A program made the translations under genes and the position numbers. This document shows positions 10,422 through 18,573 of a stretch of DNA of 37,178 bases, one piece after another. The DNA comes from Burkholderiaceae bacterium (GTDB taxonomy: Bacteria; Pseudomonadota; Gammaproteobacteria; Burkholderiales; Burkholderiaceae_C): contig JACSRS010000033.1 of assembly GCA_014879655.1 (NCBI GenBank), positions 1 to 37,178 of the forward strand, given 5' to 3'. Under the pieces are notes generated by a model that saw only the letters and a program-made list of their open reading frames with translations, ran no database searches and was not told the origin of the DNA. Each line of letters begins with the position of its first letter. The stretch's first letter is position 1.

Positions 10422-10847
10422 TCAGCGGGAATACACGTTCATGCCGGGGAAGAAGAACGCGACTTCCACGGCAGCTGTTTCAGCGGCATCCGAACCGTGC
10501 ACAGCGTTGGCATCAATGCTGTCGGCAAAATCGGCGCGAATGGTGCCTGGCGCAGCCTTTTTCGGATCGGTGGCGCCCATCAGGTCACGATTTTTCAGAA
10601 TCGCGTTCTCACCTTCAAGGGCCTGGATCATCACCGGGCCGGAAATCATGAAATTCACCAGATCGTTGAAAAAAGGCCGTGCCTTATGAACCGCATAAAA
10701 CGCTTCTGCGTCCTGACGGGACAGGTGAACCATGCGGGCGGCGACGATCTTCAGTCCGGCGGCTTCGAACCGGGCGTAAATCTGACCGATGACATTCTTG
10801 GCAACTGCGTCAGGCTTGATGATGGAAAGGGTGCGTTCGATAGCCAT
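10422..10847 (-). CDS. ndk: nucleoside diphosphate kinase
   Basis: Ndk transfers the gamma phosphate of ATP to other nucleoside diphosphates through a phosphohistidine. The 141-residue protein has the typical start [15 protein letters not shown] and the active-site motif NAVHGSD with His117. Length matches the family. An in-frame ATG nine codons upstream (10874) is open, but the conserved protein begins at 10847, with GAGGA about ten bases before it. It lies between rluB and rlmN. A 15-base palindrome lies in the leader. Confidence 0.97.
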   Translation of the reverse strand: MAIERTLSIIKPDAVAKNVIGQIYARFEAAGLKIVAARMVHLSRQDAEAFYAVHKARPFFNDLVNFMISGPVMIQALEGENAILKNRDLMGATDPKKAAPGTIRADFADSIDANAVHGSDAAETAAVEVAFFFPGMNVYSR

Positions 10848-10881
10848 GATTTCTAAGTCCTCTGGATTTTTCAATTACTTC

Positions 10882-10896
10882 TTGCCAGACTGGCAA
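10882..10896. promoter_or_regulatory. 15-base perfect palindrome in the ndk leader
   Basis: TTGCCAG-A-CTGGCAA is a perfect 7+1+7 palindrome about 35 bases upstream of the ndk start. A possible minus-strand -10 box, TAAAAT, lies at 10905-10910, which would place the palindrome at the start of the transcript. No good -35 partner is visible. It could be an operator; the 1-base centre makes it a poor RNA hairpin. No regulator can be named from sequence. Confidence 0.35.
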
Positions 10897-10962
10897 AGCC
10901 TGTCATTTTAGCCTGCTAGTGCCGAAGCTTTCGCGACGCGGCCCAATCACCGGAAACCAGGC

Positions 10963-12300
10963 CTATGACCGCCCTCTCCCGCCACCGCGGCGCGGCCCGC
11001 CTCTTGGGCCGGCTGCCTGGCGCTGACGGGTGAAACTGTCGCCACCGATGTACCCCAGAGACGTTTTCAGCGGGTCGGGCTGCGCCCCGCCGGATGCTCC
11101 ACCCTCACGGCGGCGCCGATTGCCCCCTCCACCAGTGTTGTCGCGCTCAAACGGTCCGGAATTTCGTGGCGGACTGCTGCCCGAACCGGGCGTTTTCGGT
11201 CCCCGCCCCGGCCCTCGCTGTTGTCGACCTGTATTGTCGCCACGGCCACCACCGGGGCCCTCGGCCTGTTTTGGCTTGCCGTCCTGGCGGAATCCACCAT
11301 GGCGATCGACGCCAGCAACCCGCATCAGCGCCTGAATGTCGCGCTCGTCCAGTTCCATCCAGGCGCCACGCTTGAGACCGCGGGGCAGCACCATTGCCCC
11401 GTATCGGATCCGGATCAGTCGGCTGACCGCATGGCCCACCGCCTCCATCATGCGACGCACTTCCCGGTTACGGCCCTCTGAAATGGTGACGCGGTACCAG
11501 CAGTTGGCGCCTTCACCACCGCCATCTTCGATGGCGCCGAACTGCGCCTTGCCATCGTCCAGTACCACGCCGTCCAGCAGGCGCTGCTTTTCCTCGCTGC
11601 TCAGCGCACCAAGCACACGCACCGCATACTCCCGCTCGAGGCCAAACCGCGGATGCATCAGGCGGTTGGCGAGTTCACCGGAACTGGTGAACAGCAACAA
11701 ACCTTCGGTGTTCAGGTCGAGCCGGCCCACAGACTGCCATTTACCCTGATGCAGGCGGGGCAACTTGCGAAAGACCGTCGGCCGGTTCTGCGGGTCGTCA
11801 TGCGTGACCACTTCGCCGGCGGGTTTGTGATAAGCGATCACACGGGGTGGCGGCGGATCGATTCGCACGCGGATCGGTTTGCCGTTCACCTTGACCTGAT
11901 CACCGAACTGCACCCGCTGACCGATGTGAGCGGGTTCGTTGTTGACGGATATCCGACCTTCAGTGATCAGCTGCTCCATCTCAAGGCGCGAACCCAGTCC
12001 CGCCTGGGCCAGCACCTTGTGCAACTTGGGCGACTCGGGCTGCGGTGCCAGCACCCGTTTCGGCGGCGCGACTTCACCCTGCCCCTCTTCGGCGTCATAG
12101 TCGCCGGAGACCACATCGGAAAACCGGATTACCGGCGATGGGTTCCCCATTAAAACGGTTTGATCCGGCGCCGCAGATCGACCCTCAGGAGCTTTGATAT
12201 CTGTAGCATCAACTGACTTATTCACGCTGGATTGAGCCATTTTCTTATCCAAATCGGCTGCGGAAGCCGCTTCGGGGTCGGACGCGTTTTCTTCAATCAT
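10963..12300 (-). CDS. rluB: 23S rRNA pseudouridine synthase, RluB type
   Basis: RluB makes pseudouridine 2605 in 23S rRNA. After a ~90-residue acidic, low-complexity N terminus come an S4 RNA-binding domain at about 91-138 ([14 protein letters not shown]) and the RsuA-family catalytic domain, with the active-site aspartate in GRLDLNTEG (Asp195). The last ~100 residues are a disordered tail rich in Gly, Arg and Pro with RGG-like repeats, typical of betaproteobacterial RluB. The start is uncertain: ATG at 12300 overlaps the scpB stop by 8 bases and is preferred, while ATG at 12312 would add four residues. Specificity for U2605 is inferred from family and context beside scpB. Confidence 0.9.
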   Translation of the reverse strand: MIEENASDPEAASAADLDKKMAQSSVNKSVDATDIKAPEGRSAAPDQTVLMGNPSPVIRFSDVVSGDYDAEEGQGEVAPPKRVLAPQPESPKLHKVLAQAGLGSRLEMEQLITEGRISVNNEPAHIGQRVQFGDQVKVNGKPIRVRIDPPPPRVIAYHKPAGEVVTHDDPQNRPTVFRKLPRLHQGKWQSVGRLDLNTEGLLLFTSSGELANRLMHPRFGLEREYAVRVLGALSSEEKQRLLDGVVLDDGKAQFGAIEDGGGEGANCWYRVTISEGRNREVRRMMEAVGHAVSRLIRIRYGAMVLPRGLKRGAWMELDERDIQALMRVAGVDRHGGFRQDGKPKQAEGPGGGRGDNTGRQQRGPGRGPKTPGSGSSPPRNSGPFERDNTGGGGNRRRREGGASGGAQPDPLKTSLGYIGGDSFTRQRQAAGPRGGPRRGGGRGRS

Positions 12301-12955
12301 GTCGGCTTTCATCGGGACTACCGAGGGTTTCATCCACAGGCGTCGTTGCCAACGGATGCTCACTGTGTTCAGACGCTTGAAAATCCTGGCTGGCCTGAAT
12401 CGGAAATGTCACCGGCAAGTCGGTCAGATCAGCGTCACTTGCGCCGGACGCCCCCAAGACGGGCAACTGGTCCAGTGACCCGATACCAAGATCATCCAGA
12501 AACTGCCGGGTAGTCGCAAACAGCGCCGGGCGGCCGGCTGCTTCACGGTGACCTATGACTTCAATCCAGCCCCGGTCTTCCAGTTGCTTGATGATCAAAG
12601 AATTGATGGTCACGCCCCTAATGTCTTCCATTTCACCACGGGTCACTGGCTGCCGGTAAGCGATGATGGCCAGCGTCTCCAGAGTGGCCCGTGTGTACCG
12701 CGGTGGCTTTTCCGGATGCAGCCGGTCCAGAAAAGGTCGCAGTTCGGGGCGACTCTGAAACCTCCACCCGGATGCCACGCAAACCAGTTCCACCCCTCGC
12801 AGCGACCATTCCTGCTGCAGATCCGACAGCAGGCCCTTGATGGATTCACTGCCCAGTTCGTCCTGAAAAAGCGCACGCATTTCCCGCACCGACAGCGGCT
12901 GCTGCGAGCAGATCAATGCAGTTTCCAGGACGCGAATGGCGTCCGCCGTGTTCAT
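12293..12955 (-). CDS. scpB: segregation and condensation protein ScpB
   Basis: ScpB is the winged-helix kite subunit that dimerises and binds the kleisin ScpA in the Smc condensin complex. The 220 residues hold two winged-helix domains at about 1-90 and 90-170, with the family stretch [20 protein letters not shown] and the glycine-rich [14 protein letters not shown] region. The last ~50 residues are a variable acidic tail. Start ATG at 12955. scpA and smc are not in this window. The 3' end overlaps rluB, a very common scpB-rluB coupling. Confidence 0.95.
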   Translation of the reverse strand: MNTADAIRVLETALICSQQPLSVREMRALFQDELGSESIKGLLSDLQQEWSLRGVELVCVASGWRFQSRPELRPFLDRLHPEKPPRYTRATLETLAIIAYRQPVTRGEMEDIRGVTINSLIIKQLEDRGWIEVIGHREAAGRPALFATTRQFLDDLGIGSLDQLPVLGASGASDADLTDLPVTFPIQASQDFQASEHSEHPLATTPVDETLGSPDESRHD

Positions 12956-13014
12956 GTTGGGTTCGTTCCGGAGAAAACGCGCACGAGGCGCAAAAAATCA
13001 TCTGGCCGGTTCCG

Positions 13015-13040
13015 GTGGCGAGGGATCAAACACCCGCCAC
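13015..13040. other. imperfect hairpin between rluD and scpB
   Basis: The 112-base spacer between rluD and scpB holds GTGGC-GA-GGG ... CCC-GCCAC, a bulged stem of eight pairs with an 8-base loop. On the transcribed minus strand a run of six T follows, but 16 bases later, so a standard intrinsic terminator is doubtful. It could be a weak terminator or processing hairpin. Confidence 0.3.
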
Positions 13041-13067
13041 AGTTTGCTATGTGCCGGTTTCGATGGG

Positions 13068-14141
13068 TCAATCGCTTGCGACCGGCACAGCAGTAACTCT
13101 CGGGTCGATTTCATTGTATCTGAGCCCCCACTGGCGAACGGCTGACGCAAAATCCGCAGGCAGCGGGGAGTGGAATGCCATAAGTTGCCCGGTGACCGGG
13201 TGCTCGAACGCGAGCTGATACGCGTGCAAGGCCTGACGCGACATGCCTGCAGCATTTGCGCCGCCGTACACACCGTCGCCGACCAGAGGATGCCCAAGAC
13301 TGGCCATGTGGACGCGAATCTGATGTGTGCGCCCTGTTTCGAGCGTGCACAGGACCAGACAGCCTTCATCGCAGCTATCCATCAATTCGAAACGGGTTGC
13401 GGCCTGTTTGCCCCCTTGAACGTTCAGGTCAACGATCGCCATGCGCAACCGGTTTCGGGGATCCCGCCCGATCGGCGCATCCACGCGACGCTTGCGCTCC
13501 CCCTGCCACGCGCGATGGCCCAGCGCCAGATACTCGCGACGGACTTCCCGCGCGGCGATGCGCTTGACCAGTTCGTCCATCGCAGATCGGGTGCGCGCGA
13601 CCACCATCAGACCGCTGGTGTCCTTGTCCAGACGATGCACGATGCCGGCGCGCGGTACTTGCATCGCCGCGGGATACCGTGCGAGCAATCCGTTGAGCAA
13701 GGTCCCGCTCCAGTTGCCGGCAGCCGGATGAACGACCAGACCCGCCGGCTTGTTCAGAACCAGAAGTTCGGTGTCCTCATACACGACGTCGACCGGGATG
13801 GACTCGGGGCGAAACGAAGTGGTCTGGGGCGACGGCTGCAGTTCCACAGTCAGGGCATCACCAGCCCGGACCTTCGTCGATGATTTGGTCACGACCGCCT
13901 TGTTGACCAGCACCAGTCCTGCCGCAATAAGCTGCTGCAGATAGGAACGTGAAAATGCGTGCAGGTCACCCGCCAGCACCTGATCCAGCCGCTGGGCATG
14001 CTGGTCTGGCGCGACCTGCCAGTTCCGAATTTCTCCTGCATCCACGAACTCGGTGGTGTCGCTCAGCGGGTCATCTGCGCCGTCGGTCAAAGATGTGTCG
14101 GTCGATATAATGAATTTGCTCTCATTCAAGAAAGTTGCCAT
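13068..14141 (-). CDS. rluD: 23S rRNA pseudouridine synthase, RluD type
   Basis: RluD forms pseudouridines 1911, 1915 and 1917 in helix 69 of 23S rRNA. The 357-residue product has an S4 domain at about 48-100 (RLDQVLAG..SRSYLQQLI) and the RluA-family catalytic domain, with HRLDKDTSG holding catalytic Asp172 and the RTHQIRVH motif further on. The frame is open for 56 further codons upstream, but that stretch is antisense to bamD and Arg/Ser-rich. ATG at 14141 is the most plausible start, only two bases from the divergent bamD start. A GTG at 14045 would also leave the S4 domain intact, so the N-terminal ~35 residues are uncertain. Confidence 0.92.
   Translation of the reverse strand: MATFLNESKFIISTDTSLTDGADDPLSDTTEFVDAGEIRNWQVAPDQHAQRLDQVLAGDLHAFSRSYLQQLIAAGLVLVNKAVVTKSSTKVRAGDALTVELQPSPQTTSFRPESIPVDVVYEDTELLVLNKPAGLVVHPAAGNWSGTLLNGLLARYPAAMQVPRAGIVHRLDKDTSGLMVVARTRSAMDELVKRIAAREVRREYLALGHRAWQGERKRRVDAPIGRDPRNRLRMAIVDLNVQGGKQAATRFELMDSCDEGCLVLCTLETGRTHQIRVHMASLGHPLVGDGVYGGANAAGMSRQALHAYQLAFEHPVTGQLMAFHSPLPADFASAVRQWGLRYNEIDPRVTAVPVASD
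14106..14111 (+). promoter_or_regulatory. possible bamD -10 box (TATAAT)
   Basis: A perfect TATAAT lies 33 bases before the bamD ATG on the plus strand. No strong -35 hexamer is seen 16 to 18 bases upstream (best is a weak TCGGTC-like match). It falls inside the 5' coding region proposed for divergent rluD, so either the promoter overlaps coding DNA or rluD starts further in. Supported by the hexamer alone. Confidence 0.4.
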
Positions 14142-14143
14142 CG

Positions 14144-14953
14144 ATGCCACGTGTTCGATTATCTGCTGTTCTGGCAAGCCTGATGGTGCTGACTGCGGCT
14201 TTGCTGGCCGGCTGTTCGACCACGGACGTTGCCGATCAGACGGCCGGCTGGAGTCCGAACAAGATCTATGCCGAAGCCAAGGATGAGATGAGTTCCGGTG
14301 CCTACGCAAAAGCCATCCCCCTGCTCGAAAAGCTCGAAGGCCGTGCCGCCGGGACCGTGCTTGCCCAGCAGGCGCAGCTTGACAAAGCCTATGCCCAGTA
14401 CAGGAACAACGAGCGTCCGCAGGCCATTGCGACGCTTGACCGGTTCATGAAACTTCATCCGGCCAGCCCGGCGCTGGACTATGCGCTGTACCTCAAAGGA
14501 CTGGTGAACTTCAACGACAACCTGGGCTTCCTGTCGTCGATCACCCTGCAGGATCTTTCCGAAAGAGATCAGAAGGCGGCCAAAGACTCCTTTGACGCGT
14601 TCAGGGAGGTCGTCGTTCGATTTCCCGACTCGCGGTATGCAGCCGACGCGCGCCAGCGGGTGGCTTACATCGTGAACTCCCTGGCAAAGTACGAGGTCCA
14701 TGTGGCCCGTTACTACTTCAAGCGTGGCGCCTACCTGGCCGCGATCGGCCGCGCGCAGGTCGCCATTCTTGAATACCGGGATGTTCCGGCGCTGGAAGAA
14801 GCACTCTACATTCTGGTTCGTTCCTATGACGCGCTCGGATTGACGCAGCTCAGCGAGGACTCCAAGCGTGTGCTGCAAAAAAACTATCCGCAGAGCACGT
14901 ATCTGACGCAAGGGTTCAAGACACCGGACAGCCCATGGTGGAAGTTCTGGTGA
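14144..14953 (+). CDS. bamD: outer-membrane assembly lipoprotein BamD
   Basis: BamD is the essential TPR lipoprotein of the BAM complex that delivers unfolded barrel proteins to BamA. From ATG at 14144 the protein is 269 residues with a type II signal peptide and lipobox LAGC at Cys24. The TPR motifs follow, including LDYALYLKGLVNFNDN and FPDSRYAADARQR, then ARYYFKRGAYLAAIGRAQ, and it ends in SPWWKFW. A TTG three codons upstream is possible, but an AAG-rich ribosome binding site suits the ATG. It is divergent from rluD and followed by a probable terminator before the PP2C gene. Confidence 0.96.
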   Translation: MPRVRLSAVLASLMVLTAALLAGCSTTDVADQTAGWSPNKIYAEAKDEMSSGAYAKAIPLLEKLEGRAAGTVLAQQAQLDKAYAQYRNNERPQAIATLDRFMKLHPASPALDYALYLKGLVNFNDNLGFLSSITLQDLSERDQKAAKDSFDAFREVVVRFPDSRYAADARQRVAYIVNSLAKYEVHVARYYFKRGAYLAAIGRAQVAILEYRDVPALEEALYILVRSYDALGLTQLSEDSKRVLQKNYPQSTYLTQGFKTPDSPWWKFW

Positions 14954-14979
14954 AAGTACCCAAGCCTTTGCCCTGGCAG

Positions 14980-14998
14980 AAAGCTCATCAGCTTTTTT
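14980..14998 (+). terminator. possible bamD terminator
   Basis: AAAGCT-CATC-AGCTTT followed directly by TTT forms a six-pair hairpin with a four-base loop and a U tract, 26 bases after the bamD stop. The stem is AT-rich, so termination may be partial. If it works, the downstream phosphatase would need its own promoter in 14999-15107, where none is obvious. Confidence 0.5.
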
Positions 14999-15078
14999 CA
15001 GTCCGATCCGGCGTTACAGACTGTCACGTCAGGATTTGTCACGGTTCGGTGAATAATAGGGACCGATGACGGCACACC

Positions 15079-15094
15079 GAGTGTTGCAACACTC
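15079..15094. promoter_or_regulatory. 16-base perfect palindrome before the PP2C gene
   Basis: GAGTGTTGCAACACTC is a perfect 8+8 palindrome ending 13 bases before the ATG of the phosphatase gene, where a ribosome binding site would be expected. No Shine-Dalgarno sequence is evident. The symmetry suits a dimeric repressor operator or an RNA stem masking the start. Upstream, TGTCACG occurs twice (about 15019 and 15038). The function is inference. Confidence 0.45.
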
Positions 15095-15107
15095 CTGATT
15101 GATTACC

Positions 15108-15863
15108 ATGGCTACAGGTTACAGATTGCTCGCCTCCACCGGTATCCACAAGGGGGATCGAGATTATCAGCAGGATCAGGTGGGCATCTTCACCCATCCC
15201 CGGGTTTCGGGTTGCCTGCTGGCCGTGCTGGCCGATGGTATGGGTGGACGCAGTGGCGGACGCAAGGCATCTGATCAGGTGATGCTGACTGCCCGGCAGA
15301 TTTTCGAACGCTTCTCGCCGGACACCGACGATGCGCCGTCAATGCTCAAGCAGATCGCCCACGAAGCCCACATCGTGATCCGCCTGACCGCCATTTCCGC
15401 CGAGCAGGAGCCTCACAGCACCATCGCGTTGTTTCTGATCAATCCGGAGTCCGATTCACACTGGCTGCATTCGGGTGACTCGCGCATCCATCACTTCTCC
15501 GGTGGCCGGATGGTCAAGCGCACCTATGACCACTCCTACGTACAGGCACTCGTCGATCGAGGCGAAATTACCGAAGAAGAGGCGCAGTCGCACCCCCAGT
15601 CCAACATCCTGATGGGGTGCCTGGGCACCGAGGACGACCCTCAGGTCAGCATTGAATACATCCCCACCCTGAAGTCTGGCGACGTGCTGATGTCATGCAG
15701 TGACGGCTTGTGGCACTACTTCACACCGGAAGAACTGGCATACGTCGTCAGTTCGTTGTCGCCCCGGGAAGCCAGCGAATTCCTGATCGAAAAGGCTCGC
15801 TCAAGGGCTAAGGGTGGTGGCGACAACATTTCCCTGGCGATCGTCCGAATAGAGGATATTTGA
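15108..15863 (+). CDS. PP2C-family Ser/Thr protein phosphatase
   Basis: This is a 251-residue single-domain PPM/PP2C phosphatase, predicted cytoplasmic, which would remove phosphate from Ser/Thr using two Mn/Mg ions. Metal-binding and catalytic motifs are visible: RDYQQD at 18-23 (usually RxxNED), LADGMGG at 41-47, GDSR at 123-126, SDG at 198-200 and GGDN at 237-240. All the aspartates are kept. No membrane segment or partner domain is present. No Hanks-type kinase, anti-sigma or FHA gene is next to it, so its substrate is unknown. The ATG at 15108 is preferred over TTG at 15099. It converges with zapE, and a 16-base palindrome overlaps its start region. Confidence 0.88.
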   Translation: MATGYRLLASTGIHKGDRDYQQDQVGIFTHPRVSGCLLAVLADGMGGRSGGRKASDQVMLTARQIFERFSPDTDDAPSMLKQIAHEAHIVIRLTAISAEQEPHSTIALFLINPESDSHWLHSGDSRIHHFSGGRMVKRTYDHSYVQALVDRGEITEEEAQSHPQSNILMGCLGTEDDPQVSIEYIPTLKSGDVLMSCSDGLWHYFTPEELAYVVSSLSPREASEFLIEKARSRAKGGGDNISLAIVRIEDI

Positions 15864-15920
15864 TCCTCGGATGCCAGCGTACCTGGCGTTACACCCACAC
15901 GACTTCGGCTGCAGAGCCCT

Positions 15921-17030
15921 TCAGGTCAGACCGGTATCGACCATCCGGTGCGCCAGCGCAAGATATTCCACCGATTGCATCTCGCTCAACCGCGACACGG
16001 TACGGGGGAATTCATGGGCCAGGGGCCCCTCGGTGTACAACTGGTCCGCAGGCTTTTCGGCGGAAACAATCAACTTGACGCGACGGTCATAAAGCACATC
16101 CACCAGCCAGGTAAAACGCCTGGCTTCGGAAGCCATGCGAACCGGCATTTGCGGGACGTCGCTGAGCAGCACCGTATGGAATTGGGAGGCGATTTCGAGG
16201 TAATCGTTCTGCGACCGGGGCCCGCCGCAAAGCGTGCGGAAATCGAACCAGACCACGCCTCCGGCTCTGCGCCTCGCCCGAATTTCCCTGGCTTCGATGT
16301 GCAAGACCGGGTCTTCGTCGGCACTGGAGGCCAGGCGATTGAACGCATCGCGCATTTCGGCGTCTGCTTCCGCGCCCAGCGGGACGTGATACAGGCGCAA
16401 TTGTTCGAGCGTCTGCCGCCGGTAGTCGGTCCCGTTGTCAACATTGACAACCACGAGTCGATCATTCAGCAGGTCAATGGCGGGGAGGATGCGGTCACGG
16501 TGCAAACCGTCGGGGTACAGATCGGCAGGTTTGAAGTTCGACGTCGTCACAAAACCGACGCCGTTATCCATCAGCGCCACGAGCAAGCGGTGCAGGATCA
16601 TTGCGTCAGTGATGTCTGCCACATGAAATTCGTCAAAACAGATCAGCCGGTACCGACGGGCGATCCGGCGACCCAATTCATCCAGCGGATTGACCGTTCC
16701 CTGCAGGCTCGCGAGTTCCCGGTGAACTTCTCGCATGAATTCATGAAAATGCAGCCGGGTTTTCCGGTGAAGCGGGACCACCGAATAGAAGCAGTCCATC
16801 AGAAAGCTCTTGCCCCTGCCGACGCCACCGTACATATAGACGCCACGCGGGACTTCGGGTCGGTTGACCAGCTTCTTCAACGGATTGGAGCGCTTGCGCT
16901 TGAACTCCTGCCATTGGGCCGTGCAACGCTCCAGTTCTTCGACCGCACGCAACTGAGCCGGGTCGCTGACATAACCCCGGGCCTTGAGTTCGGCCTCATA
17001 GGCCGCGCGAACCGGGCCGATGGCAGTCAC
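15921..17030 (-). CDS. zapE: cell-division AFG1-family ATPase ZapE
   Basis: ZapE is a P-loop ATPase of the AFG1 family that acts at the constricting FtsZ ring and in envelope stress. The 369 residues carry Walker A GGVGRGKS at 68-75, Walker B LICFDEFHV at 129-137, and the family segments MYGGVGRGKSFLMD and TTSNFKPADLYPDGLHRDR. Length matches the family. The start is GTG at 17030, 28 bases after the lpdA stop, with only a weak ribosome binding site. Its position directly after the odh genes is the common Burkholderiales layout, and it is probably the last gene of that operon. It converges on the PP2C gene with a 57-base spacer. Confidence 0.94.
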   Translation of the reverse strand: MTAIGPVRAAYEAELKARGYVSDPAQLRAVEELERCTAQWQEFKRKRSNPLKKLVNRPEVPRGVYMYGGVGRGKSFLMDCFYSVVPLHRKTRLHFHEFMREVHRELASLQGTVNPLDELGRRIARRYRLICFDEFHVADITDAMILHRLLVALMDNGVGFVTTSNFKPADLYPDGLHRDRILPAIDLLNDRLVVVNVDNGTDYRRQTLEQLRLYHVPLGAEADAEMRDAFNRLASSADEDPVLHIEAREIRARRRAGGVVWFDFRTLCGGPRSQNDYLEIASQFHTVLLSDVPQMPVRMASEARRFTWLVDVLYDRRVKLIVSAEKPADQLYTEGPLAHEFPRTVSRLSEMQSVEYLALAHRMVDTGLT

Positions 17031-17058
17031 GTTGCGGGCCCGGTCTCGCTGCTGGGGC

Positions 17059-18486
17059 TCAGAAATTCAGCGTGCGCTTGTCAACCGCAAGCGCTGCTTC
17101 CTTGGTCGCCTCGCTCAGCGACGGATGGGCGTGGCAGATTCTCGCAATGTCTTCGGCGCTCGCGCGGAACTCCATCGCCACGACGGCTTCCGCAATCAGT
17201 TCGCTCGCCATCGGCCCGACGATGTGGACACCCAGAATTTCATCGGTTGTCGCGTCGGCAAGAAACTTCACCATCCCCGTCGTGTCACCCAGCGCGCGGG
17301 CTCGGCCATTGGCCAGAAACGGGAACGTGCCAGCCTTGTAGGCGACGCCATCGGCCTTGAGCTGCTGTTCGGTGCGGCCCACCCAGGCGATCTCCGGGCT
17401 GGTGTAGATCACCCAAGGGATGGTGTTGAAATTCACGTGGCCATGCTGCCCGGCGATGCGCTCGGCAACCGCGACGCCTTCTTCTTCGGCTTTGTGTGCC
17501 AGCATCGGCCCGCGCACGACGTCACCGACCGCCCAGACACCCGGCAAATTGGTCTTGCATTCTTCATTGACAAGAATGGCGCCGCGTTCGTCGAGTTGAA
17601 GGCCGACGCCTTCGGCGTTCAGGCCGGTGGTGTTGGGAACCCGCCCGATGGAAACGATCAGTTTGTCGACTTCAAGCTTCTGGGCGGCGCCTTTGGCGTC
17701 GGTCCAGGCGATGGTGACACCCTTCTTGCTGATCTTGACATCACCGACGGTGACACCGAGTTCGATGTTCAGCCCCTGCTTGGTGAACGCCTTGTGCGCC
17801 TCCTTGGCAATCTGCTGGTCAACGGAGCCCAGGAATGTCGGCAGTCCTTCGAGAATGGTCACATCGGCCCCCAATCGCCGCCAGACCGACCCCATCTCCA
17901 GGCCGATCACGCCCGAACCGATCAATCCCAGCTTCTTCGGTACCGCGCCGATGCGCAACGCGCCGTCGTTGGAAAGAACCTTGTCTTCGTCAAAAGGTGC
18001 ACCAGGCAATGCCCGGGCATTCGAACCGGTGGCTACAACGATCTGACGACCTGTCAGCACTTCAGCGGACTGACCTTCGACCCGGATTTCATACCCGCCA
18101 TCGACGGCTTTGACAAAAGAACCGCGGCCGTGGAAAAAACTGACCTTGTTCTTCTTGAACAGGTACAGGATGCCGTCGTTGTTCTGCTTGACCACGCTGT
18201 CCTTGCGGGCAACCATCTTGCTGACGTCGATTGACAAACCGGAGACCCCGATGCCATGGTCCGCAAAATGATGACCGGCCTGCTCGAAGTGCTCAGACGA
18301 CTGCAGCAAAGCCTTGGACGGAATACAACCCACGTTGGTGCAGGTTCCACCCGGCGCCGGTCCGCCTGTGTCGTTCTTCCACTCGTCGATGCAGGCTACC
18401 TGAAACCCCAGTTGCGCCGCCCGGATCGCTGCGATGTAGCCACCCGGGCCAGCACCGATGACGATCACATCAAAATTCTTGCTCAT
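17059..18486 (-). CDS. lpdA: dihydrolipoamide dehydrogenase (E3 of 2-oxoglutarate dehydrogenase)
   Basis: E3 reoxidises the dihydrolipoyl arms of the complex with FAD and passes electrons to NAD+. The 475-residue flavoprotein has the FAD Rossmann motif VIGAGPGGYIAA at 9-20, the redox disulfide CTNVGC (Cys49, Cys54), a second GxGxxG in IGSGVIGLEMG, and the C-terminal His454...Glu459 pair in HPSLSE. ATG at 18486 is chosen over an upstream in-frame start because the protein then begins MSKNFDVIVIG, with AGGG upstream. It follows odhB by 87 bases, in which a strong hairpin lies, so its level may be set separately from E1 and E2. Confidence 0.96.
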   Translation of the reverse strand: MSKNFDVIVIGAGPGGYIAAIRAAQLGFQVACIDEWKNDTGGPAPGGTCTNVGCIPSKALLQSSEHFEQAGHHFADHGIGVSGLSIDVSKMVARKDSVVKQNNDGILYLFKKNKVSFFHGRGSFVKAVDGGYEIRVEGQSAEVLTGRQIVVATGSNARALPGAPFDEDKVLSNDGALRIGAVPKKLGLIGSGVIGLEMGSVWRRLGADVTILEGLPTFLGSVDQQIAKEAHKAFTKQGLNIELGVTVGDVKISKKGVTIAWTDAKGAAQKLEVDKLIVSIGRVPNTTGLNAEGVGLQLDERGAILVNEECKTNLPGVWAVGDVVRGPMLAHKAEEEGVAVAERIAGQHGHVNFNTIPWVIYTSPEIAWVGRTEQQLKADGVAYKAGTFPFLANGRARALGDTTGMVKFLADATTDEILGVHIVGPMASELIAEAVVAMEFRASAEDIARICHAHPSLSEATKEAALAVDKRTLNF

Positions 18487-18534
18487 GAAATTACCCTGTC
18501 TGGAAAATGAAGTCCATCTTTGCAGGTGGACAGG

Positions 18535-18566
18535 GAGCATCGCCGGCGACTCAGCGCCCGATGCTC
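18535..18566 (-). other. strong intercistronic hairpin between odhB and lpdA
   Basis: GAGCATCG ... CGATGCTC (8 perfect pairs) encloses GGCG-ACTCAG-CGCC (4 more pairs after a two-base bulge). It begins eight bases past the odhB stop. No T run follows, so a terminator is unlikely; a stabilising or processing element for the odhAB part of the mRNA is more plausible. A smaller GTCCA/TGGAC stem lies just downstream at 18512-18531. Confidence 0.5.
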
Positions 18567-18573
18567 AGGCCGG

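Noticed and set aside
14142-14309. A 56-residue N-terminal extension of rluD
   Set aside because: It is antisense to the bamD signal-peptide region and has Arg/Ser-rich shadow composition; RluD proteins do not have it.
15948-17360. A 470-codon open frame on the plus strand over zapE and the end of lpdA
   Set aside because: It spans the junction of two real minus-strand genes, has no ribosome binding site and no recognisable domain.
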